Below, piece by piece: positions 7,699-15,751 of a DNA stretch of 42,997 nucleotides. The first letter of the stretch is position 1. The number at the start of each line of letters is the position of its first letter. Below the pieces are notes generated by a model. That model worked only from the letters and a program-made list of their open reading frames with translations. It was not told where the DNA came from and searched no databases. This DNA comes from an uncultured Bacteroidales bacterium. GTDB lineage: Bacteria > Bacteroidota > Bacteroidia > Bacteroidales > Paludibacteraceae. The position numbers were made by a program, and so were the translations under genes. The stretch spans positions 1 to 42,997 of the forward strand of contig CALCGR010000147.1 of NCBI GenBank assembly GCA_937901025.1. The letters run 5' to 3'.

Positions 7699-8360
7699 AT
7701 TTAGTTTATAATAATAGAAGTGGGTTGTATATAGGCTTTCATGGATGTGACGAGGCTATTCGGGATGGTTTGCTCCGCGATCCGCAATCTATTAAAACCA
7801 GTCATAATGATTATGATTGGTTGGGTGGTGGTTTTTATATATGGGAAAACAATTTAGATCGCGCCTTGGAGTGGGCAAAAGAAAAGGAAAAAGTCGGAAA
7901 GATTGCCAAGGCCGCTGTTATAGGGGTTGTATATGAGCTCGGCACCTGTCTCGATTTAACAGACAGTTCATGTATAAAGGTGCTTGAGGAGGCTTATAAA
8001 TCTTATATGGCAGACGTTAAGGCTACCGGCAAAACTATTCCGACCAACAAAGATGTTCCCCGAGATGAAAATCATGATAAATTATTAAGAAAATTAGATT
8101 GTGCAGTAATCGATTATACAACCATTAGTACGGATCAGTGTTATCTCCAAGATATTGAAAAAAACGGGTTTTCAGCTGTGAAGCCATACGATTCGGTCCG
8201 TGGTTGCTTTACTGAAGGTGGAAAACTTTTTGATACAGAGATTTATGCAAAGACCCATATACAGGTTAGTATTCGAAATATGAATTGTATAAAAGGCTTT
8301 TTTATGCCGAGGAAAGAAATTTCTTTCCCTCCCAAAAAAAAGTTGGCGCAGAATAGTTGA
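7695..8360 (+). CDS. ADP-ribosyltransferase-like protein, putative toxin
   Basis: The 221-residue protein has features of the ART fold: IGFHGC with His16, SHNDYDWLGGGFYIWENN (residues ~36-53, with Tyr48 in the Y position of an H-Y-E triad), RALEWAKE, and a late block with FTEGG (Glu174) and THIQVSIRNMNCIKGFF. Proteins with the NDYDWLGxGxYxWE block are widespread and resemble the DUF3990 group of ART-like domains found in toxin-antitoxin loci. ARTs of this kind modify protein or nucleic-acid targets with NAD+. The target is unknown here. The last ~15 residues are Lys/Pro-rich. It forms an operon with the preceding 55-residue gene and ends at a strong terminator. Confidence 0.62.
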   Translation: MNLVYNNRSGLYIGFHGCDEAIRDGLLRDPQSIKTSHNDYDWLGGGFYIWENNLDRALEWAKEKEKVGKIAKAAVIGVVYELGTCLDLTDSSCIKVLEEAYKSYMADVKATGKTIPTNKDVPRDENHDKLLRKLDCAVIDYTTISTDQCYLQDIEKNGFSAVKPYDSVRGCFTEGGKLFDTEIYAKTHIQVSIRNMNCIKGFFMPRKEISFPPKKKLAQNS

Positions 8361-8379
8361 ATTCCAAAATTTAATGCAA

Positions 8380-8420
8380 AAACGGTTGTAATCTGATTGA
8401 GTTACAACCGTTTCTTTTTA
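8380..8420 (+). terminator. Rho-independent terminator after the ART-like gene
   Basis: AAACGGTTGTAA (8380-8391) pairs with TTACAACCGTTT (8402-8413) around a 10-nt loop, followed by CTTTTTA. It closes the toxin-like operon. Confidence 0.9.
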
Positions 8421-8437
8421 TAGCATCCATAAAAAAA

Positions 8438-8463
8438 GATTCCGCGCATCACTGCGAGGAATC
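8438..8463 (-). terminator. Second hairpin, terminator-like on the minus strand
   Basis: GATTCC-G-CGCA-TCAC-TGCG-A-GGAATC forms a 10-bp stem with one G-A mismatch. On the minus strand it is followed by a T-run, so it would stop leftward transcription coming from the repeat region. No minus-strand gene is seen there. Confidence 0.5.
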
Positions 8464-8620
8464 CCCAGATAAATTACTTTTGAATAGATTAACCTTAAAT
8501 CCAATGCAAAATTAATGCATTTATTTTATACTACCAAATTTTTGGCGAAGAAAATGCATGGATACCCTAAAATATTGAGAAATTGTCTCTTTAATTGTGA
8601 AATTGTCCGTTTTTCGTAGC

Positions 8621-9124
8621 CAAAATCTCTCACAGTTTGCTACCAAAATCTCTCACAGATTCCACTGATTTATTATTTCTCCCGCTTGGTTTTCTTATAT
8701 CTCCCGCTCGCTTCGCTATTACGCGGATTTCGCGCCATCGCAAAAGCCCACGCTTGCCTTTATACCCGGCTAAAGCACGGGTGGCCCGGACTTCAGGGCT
8801 CAGCACGATGCCAAAGCTCCGCTTCGGCAGGGGTGCTCTTCGCCCCGAATTCCTCAATTTCGCAGATTAGGCGAGTTTGAGCGTCGCACTGCTCAACGGC
8901 GCTAAACAAGGAACACGCCAGGGAGCCGCCCCGCGCACCGCAGGTACTACCCCAAAAATAGTGCGCAGCCAAGAGCACCGCAGGTAAGAAACCAATAGGA
9001 ATTATCGCGACGCGAGGAAAATCTTAATAAGGAAGATACAAAATCATTTGATCAATTGTTTTAAATCGGGCAAAGCCCTCAAAAATCCGATAAAAATCTG
9101 ACAAAAAATCTATACAAAAATCCT
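8621..9124. repeat. Long dispersed structured element, copy C1
   Basis: Starts with two direct copies of CCAAAATCTCTCACAG (8621, 8643), then the shared block CTCTCACAGATT, a CTCCCGCTCGC segment, the stem ACCCG-loop-CGGGT near 8764-8781, a nested stem GCC-A-AAGC-TCC-GCTT-C-GGC near 8810-8828, GCGTCGCACTGCTCAACGGC, two copies of GCACCGCAGGTA (8934, 8975) and the tail shared with positions 1-175. Copies C2 and C3 share blocks in the same order. No credible gene is present; ORFs here are translations of the repeat. It fills the gene-free space between the toxin-like operon and the polysaccharide cluster. Confidence 0.8.
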
Positions 9125-9206
9125 CGGGACGGCAATGGGACGATGAGGATGTGATAGAGCAAATTGGGGACAAATTCGCAAAATTTCTATAAAAATTATA
9201 TTTTTA

Positions 9207-9239
9207 TTTGCGTATATGAGAAAAAAGTCGTACCTTTGC
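9207..9239 (+). promoter_or_regulatory. Promoter at the head of the polysaccharide cluster
   Basis: TTTG (9207-9210) and TACCTTTGC (9231-9239) with a 20-nt spacer TATATGAGAAAAAAGTCG-like, very similar to the spacers at 19851 and 30931. The leader to ATG 9259 is about 15-20 nt. The genes from 9259 onward lie in one direction with gaps under 60 bp to 19617, so this promoter could serve a long operon. Confidence 0.85.
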
Positions 9240-9258
9240 ACGCAAATTTGAAACGAAG

Positions 9259-10290
9259 ATGAAATTATCCATCATCATACCGATATATAATGTCGCACCA
9301 TACCTGCGCAAGTGCGTGGAAAGTGCGTTGAACCAGGACCTCCCGCCGGAGGAGTATGAACTCATACTCGTGGATGACGGGAGCACCGATGGCAGTGGAG
9401 CCATAGCGGATAGCCTCACCCCCGGCCCCTCTCCCGAAGGCGAGGGGTGCAATAGGTGCAGGGTGAGGGTGATTCATCAGGCGAATGCCGGACTGAGCGC
9501 AGCGCGGAACGCGGGGATCGCGGTGGCGCGGGGCGAATATATCCAATTCCTCGACTCGGACGATTACCTCGAACCCAATGTCCTCGCCGGACTCGTCGAG
9601 CAAATGGAGCGCGAAAAACTCGATGTACTGCGCTTCGATTATCAAAATGTCCGCCTCGAAGGCGGGACCTATTCTGTATTTGAGCCATACAAAACGCCAA
9701 GGAAAGTAGATCAATGTACCGATGTGGTGGACGGGGAAACGTATTTGAATACGCGGATGGGGTATGCGTGCTATGCGGTGCAGTTTATGATTAGGCGCTC
9801 GAGCCTCACCCCCGGCCCCTCTCCCGAAGGCGAGGGGTGCGATAGTGGGTGCTTGTTTACGCCCGGGATATATTTTGAAGATGTGGAGTGGACACCAAGA
9901 ATGGTGCTGCGAGCGAAGCGGATAAATGCCACAGTTACGATTGTGTACAACTACTTGATGCGAGAGGGAAGTATTACGAAGGCTGTGGATAAAAATAAGT
10001 TGAGGAAGAATTTGGATGATAAATTCATTGTGATTGATACGCTGAATGCGCTGATAGAGAAACATCCTCAATGCCAATGGCTCAGAAATATGCGTAGCAG
10101 TTTGGCGGAGGGGGTATTAACCACTGTGGCAAAACAATTCTATAATGAAAAGGAATGCTATTTGGCACAGTTGCGGACACGCAAAGTGTTCCCGTTAACA
10201 ATGCATCGGGAGTCCAAGACCTATTTAAAGAGGGCGATGTTGATAAATGTGAGCCCGAGATTGTATTGTTGGATGAGGGGTAATTTGTGA
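9259..10290 (+). CDS. Family 2 glycosyltransferase with two palindromic-repeat inserts
   Basis: The 343-residue product is a clear GT-A enzyme: MKLSIIIPIYNVAPYLRKCVESAL, LILVDDGSTDGS (residues ~36-47), HQANAGLSAARNAGI, QFLDSDDYL with the DxD metal site, and IYFEDVEW with the likely catalytic base. It should transfer a sugar from a nucleotide donor during surface-glycan assembly. Two segments, LTPGPSPEGEGC at residues ~53-64 and ~183-194, are foreign to the family. They come from identical 37-nt GC-rich inserts in the same frame. They fall between recognised blocks, so the enzyme may still fold. The stop codon lies in a 7-nt tandem repeat. Confidence 0.92.
   Translation: MKLSIIIPIYNVAPYLRKCVESALNQDLPPEEYELILVDDGSTDGSGAIADSLTPGPSPEGEGCNRCRVRVIHQANAGLSAARNAGIAVARGEYIQFLDSDDYLEPNVLAGLVEQMEREKLDVLRFDYQNVRLEGGTYSVFEPYKTPRKVDQCTDVVDGETYLNTRMGYACYAVQFMIRRSSLTPGPSPEGEGCDSGCLFTPGIYFEDVEWTPRMVLRAKRINATVTIVYNYLMREGSITKAVDKNKLRKNLDDKFIVIDTLNALIEKHPQCQWLRNMRSSLAEGVLTTVAKQFYNEKECYLAQLRTRKVFPLTMHRESKTYLKRAMLINVSPRLYCWMRGNL
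9414..9468 (+). repeat. Palindromic GC-rich insert, copy 1, in frame in the GT2 gene
   Basis: Bounded by the inverted repeats CCTCACCC (9414-9421) and GGGTGAGG (9461-9468), with an inner stem CCCCTC/GAGGGG around CCGAAGG. Encodes LTPGPSPEGEGC in the gene's frame. The first 37 nt are identical to 9804-9840. Confidence 0.9.
9804..9840 (+). repeat. Palindromic GC-rich insert, copy 2, in frame in the same gene
   Basis: Exact repeat of 9414-9450 in the same orientation and reading frame, again encoding LTPGPSPEGEGC. The right arm of the outer inverted repeat is degenerate (GTGGGTGC around 9845). Confidence 0.9.
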
Positions 10291-10303
10291 TTTGTGATTT
10301 GTG
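10283..10303 (+). repeat. Three exact 7-nt tandem units
   Basis: ATTTGTG occurs three times head to tail across the junction of two genes. The stop codon TGA (10288-10290) of the upstream glycosyltransferase lies within the array. Confidence 0.9.
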
Positions 10304-10308
10304 ACAAG

Positions 10309-11751
10309 ATGATTCAACGACGAGAATTGACATATTTCCCTTCTAATTACGCTTTTCAAGCAGTGATTGCGTATATCAGCGCGTTGCTGATAATTGCCAT
10401 TCGTTTTAGTGCCTATGTAATGTTGTGGTATTGGTGGCTATTCGGAATTGTCGGGGTGATGGCTTTCTTTTATGGGTCGAATAAACTGACAAAGCTATGG
10501 GGCAATTACACACCACGATTATTTAAACGGCAACTTTTTTGGACGGCATTAGTTATTCGCGTTATAATGGTGTTATTCCTTTATTGGTTCTTTACCCGAT
10601 TATCTGATAAACCACCCTTTATGTTCCATGCCGCAGATGCAGAAGGATATCATGATGCTGCAGAATGGATGGCAAATTGTATTCGAGAAGGACATCCTGC
10701 CACTTTTTTTAATTGGTTGTTTGCAGAAGGCGGCGGAATTTCTGATGCCGGCTATCCGCTCTATCTGGGTTCTATTTATTTGCTGACCAATAATAGTATT
10801 TTGCTGGCGCGCTTAATTAAGGCAATATGGAGTGCTCTCATATGTGTGTTGATATATAAATTGGGTAGTCGAAATTTCGGAGAATCCGTCGGGCGGATGG
10901 CGGCCATCTTCGTTATGCTCGAGCCGCACTTCATTATTTATAGCGGATTGCACCTCAAAGAGACGGAGATGATATTCTTGTTGGTACTATTTTTAGAGCG
11001 GGCGGATAATCTCATTCGCTCACGCGAATTTAGAGTTGGAACTATTGCACCGGTATTCCTATTAGCCGCTTCGCTCTTCTTCTTCCGAACGGTCTTGGGA
11101 TTGGCAGCCGTATTTGCGTTTATTATGGCTTTGTTGCTAAGTAGTCAAAAAGTCGCGAATCTTGGAAGGCGATGGTTGGTTCTCATTTTATTTGTATTAT
11201 GTGCAGGATTTTTCGTTGGAGGGCGCGTAATGTCTGAAATAGAATTCTATTGGGAAGGACGACATACAAATCAGGAATCAAGATATGGTGTGGTTGTAAA
11301 AACGCAGTCATTAGCAAAATATGCATCAAAGACAGTGTTAGCACCTATGATTTTTACGATACCTTTCCCGACGATGGTGGAAACTCCGGGGCAAGAGAAT
11401 CACCGCATGCATCATGCCGGGAATGTGGTGAAAAATGTGCTATCACTCTTTTGTATTATTGGGCTGATTTTGTTGATTTTAGATAAATCTCCCACCACCG
11501 GATGGCGGAATAATGTGCTATTGGGCGCTTTTCTTGCTACTTATTTGATCATTATCGTGCAGTCGGCCTTTATGCATGTGGATCGGTTCCATTTACCCGC
11601 ATACATGATTGAACTGCTCTTTGCCGCCTACGGCGTATCCCAAATGCCAAGAATTAAATGGAAGCAACTCTATACGTATTGGTGCGTGCTGATGTTCGTG
11701 GCGTGGGTAGCATGGGCATGGTTTAAGTTAAGCGGGAGAGGCTTAGATTGA
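10309..11751 (+). CDS. Multi-spanning membrane glycosyltransferase (GT-C, PMT/ArnT-like) or polymerase
   Basis: About 480 residues with roughly ten or more hydrophobic segments. An acidic pair in a loop after the early helices (HAADAEGYHDAAEW) and the SDAGYPLYLGSIYLL and LLARLIKAIWSAL blocks resemble the GT-C/PMT_2 superfamily, which uses polyprenyl-phosphate sugars on the outer face of the inner membrane. LEPHFIIYSGLHLKETEMIF supports this. An O-antigen polymerase role cannot be excluded, because no other Wzy candidate lies in the cluster. The start at ATG 10309 is preferred over GTG 10294, which lies inside the 7-nt repeat. Confidence 0.68.
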   Translation: MIQRRELTYFPSNYAFQAVIAYISALLIIAIRFSAYVMLWYWWLFGIVGVMAFFYGSNKLTKLWGNYTPRLFKRQLFWTALVIRVIMVLFLYWFFTRLSDKPPFMFHAADAEGYHDAAEWMANCIREGHPATFFNWLFAEGGGISDAGYPLYLGSIYLLTNNSILLARLIKAIWSALICVLIYKLGSRNFGESVGRMAAIFVMLEPHFIIYSGLHLKETEMIFLLVLFLERADNLIRSREFRVGTIAPVFLLAASLFFFRTVLGLAAVFAFIMALLLSSQKVANLGRRWLVLILFVLCAGFFVGGRVMSEIEFYWEGRHTNQESRYGVVVKTQSLAKYASKTVLAPMIFTIPFPTMVETPGQENHRMHHAGNVVKNVLSLFCIIGLILLILDKSPTTGWRNNVLLGAFLATYLIIIVQSAFMHVDRFHLPAYMIELLFAAYGVSQMPRIKWKQLYTYWCVLMFVAWVAWAWFKLSGRGLD

Positions 11752-11778
11752 TGAAAATAAATAATTAAATACGAGCTT

Positions 11779-12714
11779 ATGAGAAATCCTTTAAAAAATG
11801 CTATTAATGCTTTAATTCATAATCCGCGGCACTTTGTGTTTGCGATATTTCGCCGTATGCCATGGCTAATTCCGAGCGATAAACTATATTTAAAAATTTA
11901 TTGTCGCTTAAGTATGGGAGAATGGCTGAATTTTGAGCATCCCCATACGTTTAATGAAAAGTTGCAATGGTTAAAGTTGCATAATCGGAAGCCGGAATAT
12001 ATAACTATGGTGGATAAGTATGCCGTGAAAGAATATGTGGCAAAGATGATAGGGGACGAATATGTAATACCAACGATAGCGCGATGGAATAAACCCGCGG
12101 ATATAGAATGGGATAAATTACCGAATCAGTTTGTGCTAAAGACAAATCATGACGGGGGAGGAAACGGAATTGTTGTGTGCAAAGATAAATCAAAACTGAA
12201 TAAACGCAAAGCTTTGCGAGAACTGCGCCACTCTTTTAGTCGAAATGTGTATTTAATCGGTCGTGAGTGGCCATATAAAAAAGTCAAGAAGTGTGTGTTT
12301 GCCGAGCAATATATGGAGGATCAATATGGGGAATTAAGAGACTATAAGTTTTTCTGCTTTAATGGGGAAGTAAAGGCATTATTTATCGCCACTGAGCGCG
12401 GATCCAAAAATGGTGTCAAGTTTGATTATTTTGATGAGAATTATAATCACCTAGATTTAATTCAAACGCACCCTATGTCGGATACTCCAATAGAAAAACC
12501 GAAATCGTTTGAGTTAATGAAACAATTAGCGGCAAAGCTATCTCAAGGTGTTCCTCATGTACGGGTCGACTTTTATGAAGTAAATGGTCATCCGTATTTT
12601 GGAGAGTTTACCTTCTTCCATATGGGTGGAACCGGAGGATTTAAACCAGGAAAATGGGACAGGATTTGGGGTGATTGGATAACCTTGCCGACTATACAAA
12701 ATAATGGTGATTGA
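11779..12714 (+). CDS. TupA-like ATP-grasp protein
   Basis: The 311-residue product matches the ATPgrasp_TupA family across its length: FNEKLQWLKLHNRKPEYITMVDKYAVKEYV, LKTNHDGGGNGIVVCKD (a glycine-rich ATP-binding loop), FAEQYMEDQYGELRDYKFFCFNG, and HVRVDFYEVNGHPYFGEFTF (metal/ATP site). TupA takes part in teichuronopeptide synthesis in Bacillus by attaching amino acids. Relatives are common in capsule and O-antigen clusters and probably make an amide or peptide bond to a sugar acid or sugar amine. Its position among glycosyltransferases, and near the amidotransferase-like gene, fits amino-acid or amide decoration of a uronic acid. Confidence 0.85.
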   Translation: MRNPLKNAINALIHNPRHFVFAIFRRMPWLIPSDKLYLKIYCRLSMGEWLNFEHPHTFNEKLQWLKLHNRKPEYITMVDKYAVKEYVAKMIGDEYVIPTIARWNKPADIEWDKLPNQFVLKTNHDGGGNGIVVCKDKSKLNKRKALRELRHSFSRNVYLIGREWPYKKVKKCVFAEQYMEDQYGELRDYKFFCFNGEVKALFIATERGSKNGVKFDYFDENYNHLDLIQTHPMSDTPIEKPKSFELMKQLAAKLSQGVPHVRVDFYEVNGHPYFGEFTFFHMGGTGGFKPGKWDRIWGDWITLPTIQNNGD

Positions 12715-12720
12715 TACATT

Positions 12721-13812
12721 ATGATAAGAGTCGCATACGTTTTTGGCGCATTGAATCAAGGAGGGACAGAGTCCCTTATCTTAGATGTTTGTTCGAGGTA
12801 TAAACAAGTACCGTATCAATTGGTGTGCATTTATCGAAAAGAAGGAAATTTAGCTGCTTTATTTCACCAATCCGGAGCGGAATTACGATGTGTACCGAAA
12901 ACTAAGTCGCTGATTCGCTATATAATTGATTTGCGTCATATATTGATTCAAGAACATGTGGATATTATTCATGCGCAAACCCCATCTTCTGCATTAGTGT
13001 GTCTTATTGCAAAGAAGGGATTGCATATCAAATTAGTATCTACGATGCATGGTTTTACATTTCGCAATGCTCCGTGGTGGTATAGAAATCTGATTTTGCA
13101 TCGTTCCGACAAAGTGCTATTTGTCAGTGAATATGAAAAAGAGTATTATGACGAGAAGGTGAAAATGGATGCCAATATTACTAGATATCAAGTGGTATAC
13201 AATGGCATAAACTTTGAAAAAATTAATAAAGCAATACCTAATGCCGAATTATTGGAAAATCATCGCCCCAAATTAATGATGGTCGGGAATTTTAATACTG
13301 TTAGGTCACAATACGTTGTTGTGCAAAGTATTGCAAAATTGAAACAGAGCGGGATTGATAATTTTGATTTCTATTTTGTCGGAAAACGGACACAAGGACT
13401 TGAACATCTATATGACGATTGTGAAGAACTTTGCAAAAAAGAGAAGTTGACAAATGTCCATTTTTTAGGTGCTAGGGATGATGTACCATCCTTATTGAAA
13501 TCTGTGGATGGGTTTGTGTATAGTTCCGCTTCTGATACTTTTGGCATCGCCGTTGTTGAGGCTATGGCAGCCGGATTACCGGTGATTGTGAACGATTGGG
13601 CAGTAATGAAGGAAATTACGAAGAATGGGCAATGGGCAACGTTATTTAAGACCGAAAACGCAGAGGATTGTGCGCATAAGATAGAGAACTTACTCCATCA
13701 ACTCAAGGAACGCAAGGCGCAAGCGCAAGGTATTGCGAAAGAGGTTCGTAAGGAATACTCGATCGAAAAGCACATTGAACGATTAACCGAAATTTATAAT
13801 TCAATCATATGA
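12721..13812 (+). CDS. Family 4 glycosyltransferase
   Basis: The 363-residue GT-B enzyme has an N-terminal acceptor domain (MIRVAYVFGALNQGGTESLIL, IIHAQTPSSALV, STMHGFTFR) and a C-terminal donor domain (MMVGNFNTVRSQYVVVQSIAKL, VHFLGARDDVPSLLKSVDGFVYSSASDTFGIAVVEAMAAGLPVI). The SDTFGIAVVEAMA stretch is the E-x7-E motif of GT4. It should use a nucleotide sugar on the cytoplasmic face. The stop overlaps the next start by 4 nt (ATGA). Confidence 0.93.
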   Translation: MIRVAYVFGALNQGGTESLILDVCSRYKQVPYQLVCIYRKEGNLAALFHQSGAELRCVPKTKSLIRYIIDLRHILIQEHVDIIHAQTPSSALVCLIAKKGLHIKLVSTMHGFTFRNAPWWYRNLILHRSDKVLFVSEYEKEYYDEKVKMDANITRYQVVYNGINFEKINKAIPNAELLENHRPKLMMVGNFNTVRSQYVVVQSIAKLKQSGIDNFDFYFVGKRTQGLEHLYDDCEELCKKEKLTNVHFLGARDDVPSLLKSVDGFVYSSASDTFGIAVVEAMAAGLPVIVNDWAVMKEITKNGQWATLFKTENAEDCAHKIENLLHQLKERKAQAQGIAKEVRKEYSIEKHIERLTEIYNSII

Positions 13813-14822
13813 AACTCTTAATCACCGGCGGAGCCGGATTTATAGGTAGTAACCTATGTGAACATTTTGTAAAGAAGGGCTACGAGGTCGTATGCCTGGA
13901 CAACTTGTCTACGGGATTTATGCACAACATCGAACCGCTGATGAGTTGCCCCAACTTCACCTTTATTGAGGGCGATATACGCGATCTGGATACCTGTCGC
14001 AAAGCCGTGCGGGGCTGCGACGTAGTATTGCAAGAAGCTGCGCTCGGTTCGGTACCGCGGAGTATTAACGACCCCATCACGACCAATGCGAATAATATCT
14101 CCGGATTCCTCAATATGCTCGTCGCGGCTAGGGATGAAAAGGTGAAGCGATTCGTGTATGCTGCGTCGTCCTCCACCTATGGCGACAGCAAGGAACTGCC
14201 GAAGATAGAACACAATATCGGTCGTCCGCTCTCACCCTATGCGATTACGAAGTTTGTGAATGAGCTTTACGCGAATGTGTTCACCTCCTTGTATGGCATA
14301 GAGACCATCGGCTTGCGGTATTTCAATGTCTTTGGTCGTCGACAAGATCCGAACGGGGCTTATGCCGCGGTTATACCGCTCTGGGTAAAAGCACTGATTA
14401 ATCACGAGTCGCCGTTCATCAACGGGGATGGAACGTATAGTCGCGACTTTACGTATATTGATAATGTGATTCAAGCGAATGAATTGGCAGCGACCGTATC
14501 GCACGACGAGATTGTGAAGCGCGCGGAACTCTACAATATGAATCTGCCACAGAATGCGCCGGTGGATTTCGTATTCAATGTGGCGTATGGCGGGAATACG
14601 ACGCTGAATCAGTTGTTTGCTTGCTTGCGCGATAACTTGGCGAAGCTTGATCCGGAGATAGCGAAGATAGAACCGACCTATCGCGCCAATCGTGCCGGCG
14701 ATATTCCGCATAGCCAAGCCTCGATTATTAAGGCGCAACGGATTTTGGGCTATGACCCGAAGTTCAGTGCGGTAGAAGGGTTCGCAAATGCTTGCGCATG
14801 GTATTATGAAAATTTGAAGTGA
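13809..14822 (+). CDS. wbpP: UDP-N-acetylglucosamine (uronate) 4-epimerase, WbpP type
   Basis: The 337-residue SDR enzyme matches WbpP/TviC-type epimerases closely: Rossmann motif GGAGFIGSN (residues 7-15), AALGSVPRSINDPITTNANN, AASSSTYGDS, the catalytic YAITK (~144-148), RYFNVFGRRQDPNGAYAAVIPLW and NGDGTYSRDFTYIDNVIQAN. WbpP interconverts UDP-GlcNAc/UDP-GalNAc and prefers N-acetylated and uronic forms. With the WbpB-like dehydrogenase at 31005 and an amidotransferase-like gene next door, it points to a GalNAc- or GalNAcA-containing glycan. It overlaps both neighbours, so translation is coupled. Confidence 0.9.
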   Translation: MKLLITGGAGFIGSNLCEHFVKKGYEVVCLDNLSTGFMHNIEPLMSCPNFTFIEGDIRDLDTCRKAVRGCDVVLQEAALGSVPRSINDPITTNANNISGFLNMLVAARDEKVKRFVYAASSSTYGDSKELPKIEHNIGRPLSPYAITKFVNELYANVFTSLYGIETIGLRYFNVFGRRQDPNGAYAAVIPLWVKALINHESPFINGDGTYSRDFTYIDNVIQANELAATVSHDEIVKRAELYNMNLPQNAPVDFVFNVAYGGNTTLNQLFACLRDNLAKLDPEIAKIEPTYRANRAGDIPHSQASIIKAQRILGYDPKFSAVEGFANACAWYYENLK

Positions 14823-15751
14823 TGAAAGTATTATTTATTGTATCCGGGAATCATGGAGCGGTTTCTCCTGTGGTGAAAAATCAAGGAGATGCGCTGATGG
14901 AGGCTGGTGTTGATGTTGAATACTACCTTATTAAAGGGAAAGGCATCCGTGGCTATTTGCGGAATGTTTGTCCACTAAGAAAATTTGTGAAGAGTCATCA
15001 TTTTGATGTTATTCATGCGCATTTCTCTTTGACGGCATTTTTGGCTACATTGGCCGGCATACGGCCTTTAGTTGTATCGTTAATGGGAAGTGACGTGCGA
15101 GATGCTAAATGGTATACTTACGTTATTCGTATATTTGCATATTTGGGAAAATGGAAAGCAATAATTGTTAAGTCTAAAGATATGTACAACTTCTTAGGCG
15201 TGAAGTCAGCAAATATATTACCTAATGGAGTTAATTTGAAACATTTCTTGCCGATGGAAAAAGCGGAATGTCAAAAGATGTTAGGTTGGGAAAGTAATAA
15301 GAAGCATATTTTATTTCCTGCGGATCCATCTCGACCGGATAAAGACTATCCGGTAGCTGCAAAAGCATTCTCGATGATGGATATGAATGATATTGAGGTT
15401 CATTATTTTATAGGTGTACCTCATCAACAAACACCTTTGTGGTATAATGCAGCTGATTTGGTCCTATTAACAAGTCGAGTAGAGGGAAGCCCTAATGCAA
15501 TAAAAGAAGCGATGGCTTGTAATCGACCCATTGTGGTCACTAAAGTGGGCGATGTAAGTGAAAGACTGGAGGGTGTTGATTATTGTTTCGTGGCCAAAAC
15601 AAGAGAACCACAAGAAATCGCTCAATTAGTACAAAACGCATTAGAAAAGGATATCTACACTAACGGAAGAGAGAAACTGGAGAAAGATGGCATAACGAGT
15701 GAGATTATTGTAAATAAATTAATAAACATTTATCATTCTGTAAATATATGA
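14822..15751 (+). CDS. Family 4 glycosyltransferase
   Basis: About 309 residues of GT-B fold, with a reduced N-terminal domain (MKVLFIVSGNHGAVSPVVKNQGDAL, VIHAHFSLTAFLATLAG, SLMGSDVRD) and a C-terminal donor site (ILPNGVNLKHFLPM, ADLVLLTSRVEGSPNAIKEAMACNRPIVVT, with the two Glu of the E-x7-E motif). The start is set at ATG 14822, which overlaps the epimerase stop (TGATG); an in-frame GTG lies one codon upstream. It overlaps the next gene by 4 nt. Confidence 0.92.
   Translation: MKVLFIVSGNHGAVSPVVKNQGDALMEAGVDVEYYLIKGKGIRGYLRNVCPLRKFVKSHHFDVIHAHFSLTAFLATLAGIRPLVVSLMGSDVRDAKWYTYVIRIFAYLGKWKAIIVKSKDMYNFLGVKSANILPNGVNLKHFLPMEKAECQKMLGWESNKKHILFPADPSRPDKDYPVAAKAFSMMDMNDIEVHYFIGVPHQQTPLWYNAADLVLLTSRVEGSPNAIKEAMACNRPIVVTKVGDVSERLEGVDYCFVAKTREPQEIAQLVQNALEKDIYTNGREKLEKDGITSEIIVNKLINIYHSVNI

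Noticed and set aside
8637..8978. Several short frames on both strands within element C1, and similar ones at 21362-21626
   Set aside because: These are translations of the dispersed repeat. The C elements differ by hairpin swaps and indels that do not preserve a frame, so protein coding is unlikely.
9265..10077. A 270-codon minus-strand frame over the GT2 gene
   Set aside because: Antisense shadow; the sense strand has all GT2 motifs and a promoter.
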